Notes: generated from the sequence alone by a model not told the origin. DNA of 64,000 bases from JAJZMA01 sp021850405 (GCA_027365835.1 DAHXLU010000097.1:1-64000); one strand, 5' to 3'; counted from the first letter of the stretch, positions 27,351 through 35,936 are shown. A program made the numbers and translations.

Positions 27351-28904
27351 TCAGTCATGGGCAAGCAACTCTCTCAGGTTGCGCAGGTCTGATTGCAGGC
27401 GCTCATCTTCCTTGACCAGATCAGCTATTTTTTCGCATGAGTGCAAAACGGTTGTATGGTCCCTTCCACCAAATGCTGCACCAATCGCTGGCAGTGATGA
27501 TGGGGTATCTTCTCTCATCAGGTACATGGCTACCTGTCGCGGGAAAACGATACGTTTGTCGCGTCGCTTCCCTTTAATCTCGTCTGGTGTAATTCCATAA
27601 TACTCACACACGGCACTCTGGATGTCTGTAGCGCTGAGCTGTTTGGCGGTGTCGCCCGGAATGATGTCTTTGAGGATTTCGGCTGCCGTGGCGATATCAA
27701 CTGTACGACCATCTATGGATGCATGTGCCAGTACGCGGATGAGTGCTCCCTCCAGCTCGCGTATGTTTTTCTGGATCTTGTGTGCAATGAACGTACAGAC
27801 CTCGTCAGGAACAAGAGAAGCATGTAATCCAAGCTTGTTATTTATGATAGCGAGGCGGGTTTCAAAGTCAGGTGGCTGGATATCCGCCATCAGACCGCCT
27901 TCAAACCTGCTACGCAGTCTGTCCTCAAGCGTAGGTATGTCCTTGGGGGGACGGTCTGAGCTCACTACTATCTGTTTTTGAACCTGGTGAAGAGCATTAA
28001 ATGTATGAAAGAATTCTTCCTGGGTACGGTCCTTGCCAGCCAGAAACTGGATGTCATCAATGAGCAGGACATCTACGGATCGATACCGCATCCGAAAGTC
28101 GTGCATCTTGTTCTGGCCGATGGAATCTACCATTTCATTGACAAATTTCTCTGAGGTAACATAAGCGATAACGGGCTTGCCTCCACCTTTTTCGGCAACC
28201 GCCTGTCCAATTGCATGCATAAGGTGGGTTTTTCCCAGTCCGACACCGCCATACAGGAACAAAGGATTGTAGGCTTTTCCAGGGGCCTCGGCTACAGCAT
28301 TACAGGCGGCATGGGCAAACCGGCTGGAATTTCCAACTACAAAAGAGGAAAAGGTAAAGGACGGATTCAGGCGACTGTCAAATCTGCTTGTACCGGAAGC
28401 AGATGTATTCTGGTCTGGCCATGATCCTGGACTGGCCGTAAGGCTTGGAGGAAGGGGAGTGGTCGCAGCATCTGTCTGCGAGGCAGGCGTAGCGGTGGCA
28501 AATCCTGGTTTTGCCGCAGTCTCAGCGCCATTGGCGGTGCCCGGATTTACCCTGGGATCAATAGCAATCTCAATCTGGCATTCCTTGCCAACAATGCCAG
28601 ATAGTGTTTCGGTTATGACCTGCAGATAGCGCTCAGTTACCCAGTCCCTGGCAAATCTTGTTGGCACTCCAATTTTAAATTTCCCGTCAGCCGCTTCCAG
28701 CAGGGAAGCATTTGCCAGCCAGGTATCATATCCGGGCCGGGCCAGCTGGAAGCGCAACTCTTCCTGGGTAGCACGCCAGATTTCGTCCATGTCTGTAGGG
28801 GACGAGCTTTCCTCTGAAGCGGTGAAAGCTGATGAATCCCTGGTTTCCGGGGTAAGTTCGTCAGGAATCATTTGAAGGCCTTGGCTGGTTGTTTCACAGG
28901 GCAT
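27351..28904 (-). CDS. dnaA: Chromosomal replication initiator DnaA
   Basis: A 517-residue initiator ATPase. Domain I is recognisable (about 39-115: [23 protein letters not shown]), followed by a Thr/Ala/Pro-rich domain II linker. The AAA+ domain III has Walker A GGVGLGKT (219-226), Walker [12 protein letters not shown] (280-290) and the arginine-finger region RLRSRFEGG. Domain IV carries the DNA-binding signature [15 protein letters not shown] near the C-terminus. The start at 28904 or an ATG 33 bases further in (28871) is not settled: neither has a clear ribosome binding site. It is transcribed away from the rpmH operon and toward dnaN. Confidence 0.96.
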   Translation of the reverse strand: MPCETTSQGLQMIPDELTPETRDSSAFTASEESSSPTDMDEIWRATQEELRFQLARPGYDTWLANASLLEAADGKFKIGVPTRFARDWVTERYLQVITETLSGIVGKECQIEIAIDPRVNPGTANGAETAAKPGFATATPASQTDAATTPLPPSLTASPGSWPDQNTSASGTSRFDSRLNPSFTFSSFVVGNSSRFAHAACNAVAEAPGKAYNPLFLYGGVGLGKTHLMHAIGQAVAEKGGGKPVIAYVTSEKFVNEMVDSIGQNKMHDFRMRYRSVDVLLIDDIQFLAGKDRTQEEFFHTFNALHQVQKQIVVSSDRPPKDIPTLEDRLRSRFEGGLMADIQPPDFETRLAIINNKLGLHASLVPDEVCTFIAHKIQKNIRELEGALIRVLAHASIDGRTVDIATAAEILKDIIPGDTAKQLSATDIQSAVCEYYGITPDEIKGKRRDKRIVFPRQVAMYLMREDTPSSLPAIGAAFGGRDHTTVLHSCEKIADLVKEDERLQSDLRNLRELLAHD

Positions 28905-29310
28905 TTATCTCGATGCGTGTCTTTTTGGGCAAACCAGGCACAGGCTGCATAATGGTCAAAGCGCGCCCCATGGAGCTTGTACACAGGATGTGGATAGCCT
29001 GTGGATAAACCGATTCTATGCGGGGCGTCGTAAACGCAGGGAACGGAAGTCCCCGCTGAGAGTCTGCATTCTACAGCACCTGCCCAGGGGGTATGCAAGA
29101 GGGCAATTCCGTAGATGGCAGCAAAGGCCAAAAGCGGGCAGGGACCAGGAGGCCCACATATCGCCAGACCTTCCACGATGCGCCTTTTGGGGATGCAGCA
29201 GCCGTCCAGAACGGGATATACTGGTCATCGAAAATATTGCTCTGGTAGCGCAGCAGCAAATCCCAAACATCTGTTCCCTTCCGGTGCCGCGCCGGAGCCA
29301 AGGAGATGAT
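28905..29310. other. dnaA-rpmH intergenic region
   Basis: About 400 bases between divergent dnaA and rpmH. Near dnaA there are two inverted-orientation DnaA boxes (28989-29008). Near rpmH there is an AAGGAG ribosome binding site. Other reading frames are antisense and do not resemble protein. It must hold the promoters of both operons; the boxes suggest DnaA autoregulation or a second part of a bipartite origin. Confidence 0.5.
28989..29008 (-). promoter_or_regulatory. Two DnaA boxes upstream of dnaA
   Basis: TGTGGATAG (28989-28997) and TGTGGATAA (29000-29008) are one near-perfect and one perfect DnaA box on the minus strand, 11 bases apart. They lie about 90 bases before the dnaA start and fit DnaA autoregulation or origin function. 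Confidence 0.7.
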
Positions 29311-29313
29311 ATC
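29300..29313 (+). promoter_or_regulatory. Ribosome binding site and unusual ATC start of rpmH
   Basis: AAGGAG (29300-29305) lies 5 bases before ATC 29311, which aligns with the initiator Met of ribosomal protein L34. The ATG at 29306 in between is in another frame. Confidence 0.45.
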
Positions 29314-29457
29314 AAACGTACTTTTCAGCCCAAAAAAAAGTATCGGGTTAAAACCCATGGATTTCGTATCCGCATGTCTACTCCTGGAGGACGAAAGGTG
29401 CTGAAGGCACGCCGGCAAAAAGGCCGGTATGAACTGACACCTCGTCTGGTGCGGTGA
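29311..29457 (+). CDS. rpmH: 50S ribosomal protein L34
   Basis: A 48-residue ribosomal protein. [21 protein letters not shown] followed by [19 protein letters not shown] is a clear L34. The codon that aligns with Met1 is ATC, preceded by a well-spaced AAGGAG, so initiation from a non-standard ATC is possible. The nearest in-frame conventional start is GTG 29284, which would add nine residues. The stop overlaps the rnpA start (GTGA), as is common for this pair. Confidence 0.9.
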   Translation: MKRTFQPKKKYRVKTHGFRIRMSTPGGRKVLKARRQKGRYELTPRLVR

Positions 29458-29792
29458 AACCTCCATTCCGTCTGACCGGTCATAACAGGTTCGTAAGGGT
29501 TATGCGGCAGGGGAAAGTGATGAGAAGTGATACGGTAGCCCTGAGAATTTTTCCTAATTCTCTTCCCTTTCCCAGAATAGGGTTCAGCATCAAGCTCCAG
29601 GGTGCCGTCCATAGAAACCGGATCAGGCGGCAGCTTACGAGTTTGTGTCGGGAAAGACTGGCAAGTATAAACGGTCTGGACGTCATCGTTTCGGTTGATA
29701 CGAGCGAAGGAGTTCCAGCGTTCAATAAACTAGCCAAAGACTTTGGAGCCTGTCTGGGCAGGCTTGGTTCCCCTGTAGATGAAAAAAGCTAG
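29454..29792 (+). CDS. rnpA: Ribonuclease P protein component
   Basis: A 112-residue protein subunit of RNase P, which binds the catalytic RNA and pre-tRNA. The N-terminus [20 protein letters not shown] and the RNR signature ([13 protein letters not shown], about 50-62) are typical. The GTG start overlaps the rpmH stop and the C-terminus overlaps yidD by 14 bases. The operon rpmH-rnpA-yidD-yidC-khpB is a standard membrane-insertion and translation module. Confidence 0.93.
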   Translation: MKPPFRLTGHNRFVRVMRQGKVMRSDTVALRIFPNSLPFPRIGFSIKLQGAVHRNRIRRQLTSLCRERLASINGLDVIVSVDTSEGVPAFNKLAKDFGACLGRLGSPVDEKS

Positions 29793-30078
29793 TCTGATAT
29801 TTATCCGGGTGTACCAGCTTACGCTCAGTCCCATTTTTTCTGTGTTTTCAGGATGCCGATATGAGCCTACCTGTTCCAGGTATGGCTATGAGGCCATTGA
29901 ACGATACGGGTTTTTTCGAGGCTGGTGGCTCGCAATGAGAAGAGTTGGGCGCTGTACGCCCTGGGGTGGCCATGGATATGACCCTGTTCCAGACGTATAT
30001 CCACCTTTTCAGTTCCGGCAGCTCCTGCATCCCCGGCACCGTCGGCATGATCCCAACCATGCGAATCCAGGGTCCTAA
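29779..30078 (+). CDS. yidD: Membrane protein insertion efficiency factor YidD
   Basis: A 99-residue YidD, a small amphipathic membrane-associated protein that assists YidC. The family signature FSGCRYEPTCSRYGYEAIERYG (without its ends) with two conserved Cys, then WWLAMRRVGRCTPWGGHGYDPVP, is intact. It overlaps rnpA at its start and yidC at its stop (TAATG). The C-terminal 20 residues, rich in His, Arg and Pro, are variable in the family. Confidence 0.93.
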   Translation: MKKASLIFIRVYQLTLSPIFSVFSGCRYEPTCSRYGYEAIERYGFFRGWWLAMRRVGRCTPWGGHGYDPVPDVYPPFQFRQLLHPRHRRHDPNHANPGS

Positions 30079-31022
30079 TGCCTTTCACTTTTTTTCTGGC
30101 TACTGGAGGATTCAATATCGGGGCGCCAGTTGCCGCACTGCTCAGTGATATTAGTAATGCGCTAAATGGTATCCCTCCCCTGCGATGGGTAGGTGGCCTG
30201 GGATTGTCCATTGCGGTGTTAACCATCCTGTACCGGTTGCTTCTCTGGCCGCTTTTTTCCATGCAGTTGCATACCACCCAGAAAATGCAGGCACTTCAGC
30301 CTCGACAGAAGGAGCTTCGTCTCGTACATAAGGGCGATCCTGCTGCGCTGAACAAGGCCATGTCTGACTTGATGAAGGAACACAATGTGAATCCATTGTC
30401 CAGCTGCCTGATTCTGCCCTTCCTTATCCTGCCTCTTCTGCCCTTTTATGCTGGGGTTCGGCAAGCCGCTGCGACGGTAAGCCCGGAGGATAGACATTTC
30501 CTATGGATAGCTAATGTGGGTCAAAGTGCGATATCAGCGATAGGGCACGATCCTGCAGCGATCATTCTGCCAATCATTGCGTGCATTCTGGCGGTGTTCC
30601 AGACCAAAATGATGAGTGGCCCTCCCGCGAGAAAAGGGGACCTGATCTCAGAAGAGGCCGATGTTACCCAGACCATCAATAACACCATGGTGCCATTGAT
30701 GGTGGTGGTAACCTTTCTGTATACAACCGGGATCTGGGGGGGATTTCCGCAGGGGATAGCCATATATTCAGCGACCCAGAGTCTTTTTATGGTGGTCCAG
30801 GCAGGAGTAGTTCTGGGGTGGCATAATGTTCCAGGATTACAGCTCCTGGAAAAATGGACTACCGGCCGCGCAGGCAGATCAGCACTGGCTGTTACGGCTA
30901 CTTCCCAGAGAGTTGGCAGGGGAGGATCAGAGCTGCAGACGGTAGCCAATCGCCAGCAACCCCCGGTTGTCAAGGGTGGGGATGGTCGTAACCGGTCAAA
31001 AAAGAGAAAGAAGCGTCGTTAG
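30078..31022 (+). CDS. yidC: Membrane protein insertase YidC/Oxa1
   Basis: A 314-residue insertase of the short Oxa1/YidC type found in Gram-positive and related bacteria, without the large periplasmic domain. Membrane segments are predicted near 40-62, 110-125, 155-175, 210-230 and 240-262. The conserved cytoplasmic loop (TTQKMQALQPRQKELRLVHKGDPAALNKAMSDLMKEHNVNPLS, here given in part) and the hydrophilic-groove Arg of the first helix (LYRLLLWPLF) are present. The C-terminal tail is basic, suiting ribosome contact. It has no lipobox at the N-terminus. It overlaps yidD by one base. Confidence 0.93.
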   Translation: MPFTFFLATGGFNIGAPVAALLSDISNALNGIPPLRWVGGLGLSIAVLTILYRLLLWPLFSMQLHTTQKMQALQPRQKELRLVHKGDPAALNKAMSDLMKEHNVNPLSSCLILPFLILPLLPFYAGVRQAAATVSPEDRHFLWIANVGQSAISAIGHDPAAIILPIIACILAVFQTKMMSGPPARKGDLISEEADVTQTINNTMVPLMVVVTFLYTTGIWGGFPQGIAIYSATQSLFMVVQAGVVLGWHNVPGLQLLEKWTTGRAGRSALAVTATSQRVGRGGSELQTVANRQQPPVVKGGDGRNRSKKRKKRR

Positions 31023-31096
31023 ATTGCAGATGGTCTGGAAAGGACTATCTGGAACGGTCGTACAATTGGTCAAATGTAAAGGCGAGGAGAGACACA

Positions 31097-31837
31097 GTGC
31101 AGATCCCAGGTGATGAAATCGCAACAGAGGAGTTATCACACTCCTTTGAAGATACAGCCCATAACGTTCCAGCAGATGCGCCTTTTCAGGTATGGGAGTT
31201 TACGGGCGATTCGATAGAGGAGGCCAAGGCCCACGCACTGGCTGAAACAGGTCTCAACGAGAGTGAAGCCGTTATCGATACCATCGCTTCAACTGGTCTG
31301 TCCGCAGCGCTCCCAGGGGAGAAACTGGCTCGTCAGGGCGTGGTTGTCCGCGTATGGAAACTGGATGGGAATGTGAAGAAGGCGTTCATAGCGTTGCGGA
31401 CCTTGCTGGAGAAGATGTCTATCGTGGCTACGATTACCCCCCGCATTGGTGGTGGTGACAGTAGTAATCTTGCACCCGTGATTCTTGATGTTGAGGGAGA
31501 GGATCTGGGGCTGCTCATTGGCTGGCGTGGCGAGACGCTCTATTCCCTTCAGACCGTCCTCAATATGATGATTGGAGGAGATGGTACTGGCCGCAAGGTG
31601 GTAGTGGATGTGGAGAGGTATCGCGCGCGCAGGGAGGCTCAGGTAGCACAGATGGCGATCAGGGTTGCTGACCGGGTTCTGGAGACTGGTCAGGCATATC
31701 GTATGGATCCCATGAGGGCCTATGAACGCAGGGCAGCGCATCTGGCACTGCAAAACTACAAGGGGGTCAGGACCGAATCAATGGGCGAGGAGATGGAGAG
31801 AAGGGTAGTGATCCATCCGGTTGCCGACCGTGCCTGA
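31097..31837 (+). CDS. khpB: RNA-binding protein KhpB (Jag/SpoIIIJ-associated)
   Basis: A 246-residue Jag-type protein. The N-terminal Jag_N domain (VWEFTGDSIEEAKAHAL, about 33-80) is followed by a KH domain (about 120-170, with GLLIGWRGETLYSLQTVLN replacing the GxxG loop) and an R3H domain (about 185-243, with MRAYERRAAHLALQNY). The protein binds RNA and in other bacteria affects cell division and envelope synthesis. AGGAGA stands upstream of the GTG start. It follows yidC with a 74-base gap and overlaps ndk, so it belongs to the same transcription unit. Confidence 0.92.
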   Translation: MQIPGDEIATEELSHSFEDTAHNVPADAPFQVWEFTGDSIEEAKAHALAETGLNESEAVIDTIASTGLSAALPGEKLARQGVVVRVWKLDGNVKKAFIALRTLLEKMSIVATITPRIGGGDSSNLAPVILDVEGEDLGLLIGWRGETLYSLQTVLNMMIGGDGTGRKVVVDVERYRARREAQVAQMAIRVADRVLETGQAYRMDPMRAYERRAAHLALQNYKGVRTESMGEEMERRVVIHPVADRA

Positions 31838-32297
31838 GAAAACCGGTACAGTCGAGCGCACCCTGGTCCTGATCAAGCCTGATGGAGTACAACGGGGTCT
31901 TATAGGGTCCATCATTGGTCGGCTGGAGAAAAAGGGGTTGCACCTGGCGGGGCTTAAAATGCTTGTGCTGGATGGTGCGACGGCTGAAAGACATTATGCC
32001 GAGCATACGGGAAAAGACTTTTTTCCTTCCCTGATCAGTTTTATCACCTCTGGGCCCGTGGTGGCCATGGTTTGGGAAGGTCCGAACGTTGTTGGAATGG
32101 TCAGGAGCATGATGGGTGCCACAAACCCGGTTGCCGCTGCTCCCGGGACCATACGTGGTGACCTTGCCATTTCCATGGGCATGAATCTTATCCATGGGAG
32201 CGACTCGGTGACAACGGCAAAGAGAGAGATCCCATTGTTCTTTTCAGCACAGGAGCTCTGCGCATGGCAAAGCACAGAGACTGACTGGCTGGTTTAG
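31821..32297 (+). CDS. ndk: Nucleoside diphosphate kinase
   Basis: A 158-residue NDP kinase that exchanges phosphate between nucleoside tri- and diphosphates. The catalytic His lies in NLIHGSDS near residue 124, and RTLVLIKPDGVQRGLIG near the N-terminus is canonical. The start is either TTG 31821, which overlaps the khpB stop by 17 bases, or GTG 31830. It is convergent with lepB, separated by a GC-rich hairpin. Confidence 0.93.
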   Translation: MPTVPEKTGTVERTLVLIKPDGVQRGLIGSIIGRLEKKGLHLAGLKMLVLDGATAERHYAEHTGKDFFPSLISFITSGPVVAMVWEGPNVVGMVRSMMGATNPVAAAPGTIRGDLAISMGMNLIHGSDSVTTAKREIPLFFSAQELCAWQSTETDWLV

Positions 32298-32317
32298 GCA
32301 ACAATGCAGCTGATGCA

Positions 32318-32343
32318 TGCGGCCCCTTTCCCCCCAGGCCGCA
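32318..32343. terminator. Hairpin between convergent ndk and lepB
   Basis: Perfect 7-bp arms (TGCGGCC and GGCCGCA) around a 12-base pyrimidine-rich loop. No T tract follows, but the convergent setting suits a bidirectional terminator. Confidence 0.5.
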
Positions 32344-32350
32344 GGAAGCC

Positions 32351-33022
32351 TTAAGTAATTCCCTGGGGTGGGTAAGGCGCCGGCACGAGCGTTGGACCCG
32401 GACCATAGCCACCAAATGCCGTAAGTGGCCAGAAGCGAAAGAGAACCACCGACACCAGATGACTTTTGGGCACCCATCCAAAAAAACGGGAGTCCTCACT
32501 GTAATTGCGATTGTCTCCCATAACAAAATAATCATTGGGAGGAATAGTTTCAACAGTTGGGGTTGCACTTTCCTGTCCACTGAGTAGGCAGCAGCTGGTG
32601 TTTACCACCCAGGGCTGAGGCAGGAATGGTTCCTCAACCAGATCCCACGGGCCTTTGCCTCCAGGCTCGATCAGGATGGCCGTCTGTGTTTGTCCGGGAT
32701 GTCCAGCTACGGGGTAGTTACCTGTGATCTCAATTTTGTCGCCTGGCAGTCCAATAACCCGTTTTATGAACTGCTCTCCGGGAATCCCAGGAGGATTAAT
32801 AATCACAACCTGCCCGCGACTTGGTCCCGAAAAGTCCAGTGAGATGCGTTCTGCCACCAGTAGATCGTTGTTGTGAAAGGTATTTTCCATACTGTAACCG
32901 GATACTCGTACCGTCATGACGACGAACTGGAGCAGGATAAAAAGGATGAACGCAAAAATAACCACTTCCAGGACATCTCGCAAGGGACCCTGGATCTGAC
33001 GTCCCAGTTTTGCCAATGACAT
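32351..33022 (-). CDS. lepB: Signal peptidase I
   Basis: About 223 residues of a type I leader peptidase that removes signal peptides outside the membrane. One N-terminal membrane helix (FAFILFILLQFVVM, after the amphipathic start) is followed by the catalytic Ser in GYSMENTF (about residue 45), the general base Lys in FIKRVIGLPGD (about 85-95), and the MGDNRNYSEDSRFFG box near 190. I choose ATG 33022 over ATG 33031 because a TAGAAT box ends 7 bases before it and overlaps the other start. The catalytic dyad is complete. Confidence 0.93.
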   Translation of the reverse strand: MSLAKLGRQIQGPLRDVLEVVIFAFILFILLQFVVMTVRVSGYSMENTFHNNDLLVAERISLDFSGPSRGQVVIINPPGIPGEQFIKRVIGLPGDKIEITGNYPVAGHPGQTQTAILIEPGGKGPWDLVEEPFLPQPWVVNTSCCLLSGQESATPTVETIPPNDYFVMGDNRNYSEDSRFFGWVPKSHLVSVVLFRFWPLTAFGGYGPGPTLVPAPYPPQGIT

Positions 33023-33029
33023 CCCAGCC

Positions 33030-33035
33030 ATTCTA
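33030..33035 (-). promoter_or_regulatory. -10 box (TAGAAT) of leaderless lepB
   Basis: On the minus strand TAGAAT ends 7 bases before ATG 33022. Its last bases overlap the alternative ATG at 33031, which makes that start unlikely. Confidence 0.55.
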
Positions 33036-33131
33036 CTCGTTCTCTGCGATTCTGCACGGGACGGTGTGCAGGAATCAGGTACAAGCTGCGAGAATAAAGG
33101 GATTCGCCAGCAGCATATATGAGGTAAAACG

Positions 33132-33764
33132 ATGGCTCTGTTATCCAGTTCTCCATATAAGGTGAGGGAGTTCGACCTCCATGGGCTTTCGGGAATTTCC
33201 GATAAGACCCTGGAGATCCATTTTGGGCTCTATGCCGGATATGTGAAGAATACAAACTTGCTGACCGAGCAGTTGATCACTCTGAGCGAGAATGGCAAGT
33301 TTGGAACACTGGAGTATTCTGAGGCGACCAGGAGGTTGCCGTTTGAGTACAACGGCATGGTGCTGCATGAACTGTATTTTGGCAACATGCAAAAGGATGG
33401 GGGAGGAGCGGAAATCAATAGCTCCTCAGACCTCGGAAGGGCAATAGGTGAGTCGTTTGGGGACATTGATGTCTGGAAGAAGGATTTTGCTGCCATAAGT
33501 GCAATGCGCGGTGTAGGCTGGGTGGTGCTGTATGAAGATCCCGCCACTGGCAAGCTCAGCAATCAGTGGATCACCCTGCACCAGGATGGCAATATTGCCG
33601 GTTTTCGTCCACTCCTGGTGATGGACGTCTGGGAGCATGCGTTTTTGCTGGACTATAAACCCGCCGACCGGCCCCGGTACGTGGAAGCATTCCTGAATCA
33701 TTTGAACCTGAAAGAGGTAGAGAGCCGGCTCCACGGCAATGCGCAGAGGAGTGTGGGCGCCTAA
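33132..33764 (+). CDS. Iron/manganese superoxide dismutase
   Basis: A 210-residue Fe/Mn-type superoxide dismutase, which converts superoxide to peroxide and oxygen. The four metal ligands can be placed: His in TLEIHFGLYAGYV (about 27), His in LHELYFGNM (about 80), Asp and His in MDVWEHAFLLDY (about 166 and 170). The first helix has EIHFGLYAGYV instead of the EIHHxKHHxxY of the enterobacterial enzyme, a known subfamily variant that lacks the second-shell His pair. Which metal it uses cannot be told. A GAGGT ribosome binding site precedes the ATG. Confidence 0.92.
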   Translation: MALLSSSPYKVREFDLHGLSGISDKTLEIHFGLYAGYVKNTNLLTEQLITLSENGKFGTLEYSEATRRLPFEYNGMVLHELYFGNMQKDGGGAEINSSSDLGRAIGESFGDIDVWKKDFAAISAMRGVGWVVLYEDPATGKLSNQWITLHQDGNIAGFRPLLVMDVWEHAFLLDYKPADRPRYVEAFLNHLNLKEVESRLHGNAQRSVGA

Positions 33765-33784
33765 CCTGATAGCCTGCAATGCTG

Positions 33785-33815
33785 GTGCTGGGCTGGCCTG
33801 CTGTCAGCCCAGCAC
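33785..33815. terminator. Hairpin between convergent sod and parB
   Basis: A perfect 11-bp stem (GTGCTGGGCTG with CAGCCCAGCAC) around a 9-base loop, placed between the two stops. There is no T tract. It is likely a bidirectional terminator. Confidence 0.6.
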
Positions 33816-33831
33816 AGCGAGGCCAGGCAAT

Positions 33832-34761
33832 TCATAGGGGAGGGCCTCCCAGGCGGTCGTAAAGCGAGCCCAGGTCTTCATCTGAATAGAACGAGATGAG
33901 AAGCCTGCCGCCTGTTTTCTTCCTTTCTATGGTCACTGGCACGCCAAGTGTCTCTTCCAGTCTTCTAATTAATGCATCGTCCTTGTTTGCGGCGGCGACA
34001 CCCCCGGTAGCAGTGGTGCCTGCTGGCGTTTTATTCTGCCTTGAATCTTTTTCCTGGTACTGTGCAACCCTTCGCTCGGTATCACGTACGGAAAGCCCAC
34101 GTGCTTCAATCTGGGCGAGCAGCTCCAGCTGTGCAGCCTGCTCTTCAAGTGCCAGGAGAGCTCTGGCATGTCCAGCGGATATCTTCTGCTGGTCAAGCGC
34201 CAGCTGTACTTCCGCTGGCAGTTTCAGGAGGCGCAGTGTGTTTGACACGGCAGCCCGGGATCGTCCCACGCGTCTGGCAATGGCGTCATGTGACATACCG
34301 AACACATCAGCCAGCCTCGCAAAGGCGGAGGCCTCTTCCAGAGGTGAGAGCTCCTCCCGTGCCAGGTTTTCTGTGAGTGCAATCTCCAGCGCATGTCGCC
34401 TGGATTCGGAAACGGGCCGTACCAGAGCAGGTATGGTAGGCAGGCCAGCGGCCTGGCTGGCACGCCAGCGCCGCTCTCCTGCGATCAGTAAATAGCCCTC
34501 TTCGGCTGGCTCCACTACTATTGGCTGGAGCACTCCATGTTCAGCGATACTCTGGGCAAGCGCCGTCATGCTTTCTGGATCGAACAGCTGTCTTGGTTGA
34601 TCCGGATTGGGATGAATCTCGTGGACAATGATTTCTCGCAGATATGGGTCTCCCTGCGTAGCCATGGGGGCTGAGGGAGCTGCTGGCACTGGCGCCAGGA
34701 GAGCATCCAGTCCTCGTCCCAGCCCATGCTTTTGAGGTGGCCGGTTCTCTCTTTCAGCCAT
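33832..34761 (-). CDS. parB: Chromosome partitioning protein ParB
   Basis: A 309-residue parS-binding CTPase of the chromosomal Spo0J type. The N-terminal KHGLGRGLDALL stretch, which contacts ParA, is followed by the CTP-binding/sulfiredoxin-like domain (PNPDQPRQLFDPESM, ENLAREELSPLEEA without its ends, and GERRWRA) and the helix-turn-helix (DVFGMSHDAIARRVGRSRAAVSN). The C-terminal dimerisation domain is at the end (RLLISFYSDEDLGSLYDRL). The start at ATG 34761 overlaps the parA stop by 8 bases; the longer reading frame up to 34998 is antisense-like sequence within parA. It should spread from the parS site at 35666. Confidence 0.95.
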   Translation of the reverse strand: MAERENRPPQKHGLGRGLDALLAPVPAAPSAPMATQGDPYLREIIVHEIHPNPDQPRQLFDPESMTALAQSIAEHGVLQPIVVEPAEEGYLLIAGERRWRASQAAGLPTIPALVRPVSESRRHALEIALTENLAREELSPLEEASAFARLADVFGMSHDAIARRVGRSRAAVSNTLRLLKLPAEVQLALDQQKISAGHARALLALEEQAAQLELLAQIEARGLSVRDTERRVAQYQEKDSRQNKTPAGTTATGGVAAANKDDALIRRLEETLGVPVTIERKKTGGRLLISFYSDEDLGSLYDRLGGPPL

Positions 34762-35578
34762 GGGTATCACCGGAGGATTCAGGCATTTTCTCTCCCAAGC
34801 GTGTACATAGTTCACGGGCAAACGCATTGTAGGCGAGCGCCCCCTTGCTGTCTGGATCATACTGCTGGATGGAGAGCCCATGACTGGGTGCCTCACCCAG
34901 CCGGACATTTCTCGGGATGATGGTCTCAAATGTTTCCGTGGGCAACTTGTCGCGCACCTCACGGACGACATCGGTCGACAGCGACAGTCTACTGTCATGA
35001 AGGGTAAGCAGGATGCCCAGCAGGGAAAGGTGGGGATTCAGGCCCGTCTGCATAATCTCCAGTGTTCGCATCAAAAGCGTAAGCCCTTCCAGGGCATAGT
35101 ATTCGCACTGCAGGGGTACCAGTATCTTTTCGGCGGCCACCAGAGCATTCAGGGTAAGCAGAGCCAGGCTGGGAGGGCAGTCAAACAGGATGAAATCTGG
35201 TTCGGTAACTCCTTCAAGTGCATAAAGGAGCCGGTGTTCACGTCTGGGGAGGCTGACCAGTTCGATCTCGGCCCCGGCAAGTGCGATGGAGCTGGGGAGT
35301 ATCGTCAGCCGCTCCTGGCTGGTATTACGGACCGCAATGCTCATGGGCTGTCCCAGGACAAGCACATCGTAGGTGGTGGATTCCCCTGGGGCGGGACGGA
35401 CATTGAGTGCTGCGCTGGCATTTGCCTGTGGATCGCAGTCGATGAGAAGGACGTTATACCCCATGCTTGCCAGCGCTGCAGCAGTATTGACCGTGGTGGT
35501 GGTCTTGCCGACGCCACCCTTCTGGTTTGCAATTGCGATTCTATGGGTCATCGCAGCGGGAGCCGACCCCCATTCCAT
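34754..35578 (-). CDS. parA: Chromosome partitioning ATPase ParA
   Basis: A Soj/ParA-type ATPase that moves ParB-parS complexes over the nucleoid. The deviant Walker A motif KGGVGKTTT lies near residues 19-27 of the longer form, with Walker A' VLLIDCDPQANAS near 43-55 and the Walker B DFILFDCPPSLALLT near 128-142. Two starts are possible: ATG 35578, or ATG 35551, where MTHRIAIANQKGG matches the usual family N-terminus. No ribosome binding site decides. A DnaA box lies 13 bases upstream, so transcription may be linked to initiation. It is coupled to parB. Confidence 0.94.
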   Translation of the reverse strand: MEWGSAPAAMTHRIAIANQKGGVGKTTTTVNTAAALASMGYNVLLIDCDPQANASAALNVRPAPGESTTYDVLVLGQPMSIAVRNTSQERLTILPSSIALAGAEIELVSLPRREHRLLYALEGVTEPDFILFDCPPSLALLTLNALVAAEKILVPLQCEYYALEGLTLLMRTLEIMQTGLNPHLSLLGILLTLHDSRLSLSTDVVREVRDKLPTETFETIIPRNVRLGEAPSHGLSIQQYDPDSKGALAYNAFARELCTRLGEKMPESSGDTHG

Positions 35579-35590
35579 CTATTCCACAGG

Positions 35591-35599
35591 TTATCCACA
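35591..35599 (+). promoter_or_regulatory. Perfect DnaA box upstream of parA
   Basis: TTATCCACA matches the consensus exactly. It is 13 bases before the longer parA start and overlaps a possible -10 element read toward parA. Confidence 0.75.
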
Positions 35600-35649
35600 G
35601 GTGCGGGCCCCAATGCTGATCTCAAAGTCAATACCCGGGCCCGACCTGC

Positions 35650-35658
35650 TGTGGATAA
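35650..35658 (-). promoter_or_regulatory. Perfect DnaA box in inverted orientation beside parS
   Basis: TGTGGATAA is the exact reverse complement of TTATCCACA. It lies 8 bases from parS and faces the box at 35591. Confidence 0.75.
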
Positions 35659-35665
35659 GGTGCAC

Positions 35666-35681
35666 TGTTTCACGTGAAACA
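35666..35681. promoter_or_regulatory. Perfect parS site
   Basis: TGTTTCACGTGAAACA is a perfect 16-base palindrome and matches the consensus parS of chromosomal ParB proteins. It lies about 90 bases upstream of parA. I found no second copy by eye in the window. Confidence 0.95.
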
Positions 35682-35924
35682 TGGGCAGCTTCATTCCCAT
35701 ATTTTGCCGCATTACCCTCCATCCTGTTGTCGGTAGCGCTTTCTCCGGGTGACCGTTACACGTCTGTCATGGTATCAGCATCCTGGCCTGCTGATTTCTT
35801 ACCTTTATCCCTGCTCCCCGCCTTCATCCGTGCTTCCAGCAAGAGCCTCCTGGGGATGCTTACCCAGGCGCATCTCTCCTGTTGCTACCGCCTCGGCCGC
35901 AGGCAGAGTCAATGTGGAGCGCGG

Positions 35925-35930
35925 TAAGAT
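35925..35930 (+). promoter_or_regulatory. -10 box (TAAGAT) of a leaderless gene
   Basis: TAAGAT ends 6 bases before ATG 35937; no ribosome binding site is present. Confidence 0.55.
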
Positions 35931-35936
35931 TCGCAT

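Noticed and set aside
33832..34998. The longer 388-residue version of ParB
   Set aside because: The extra N-terminal 79 residues lie antisense-like within parA and are unlike any ParB; ATG 34761 gives the conserved start.
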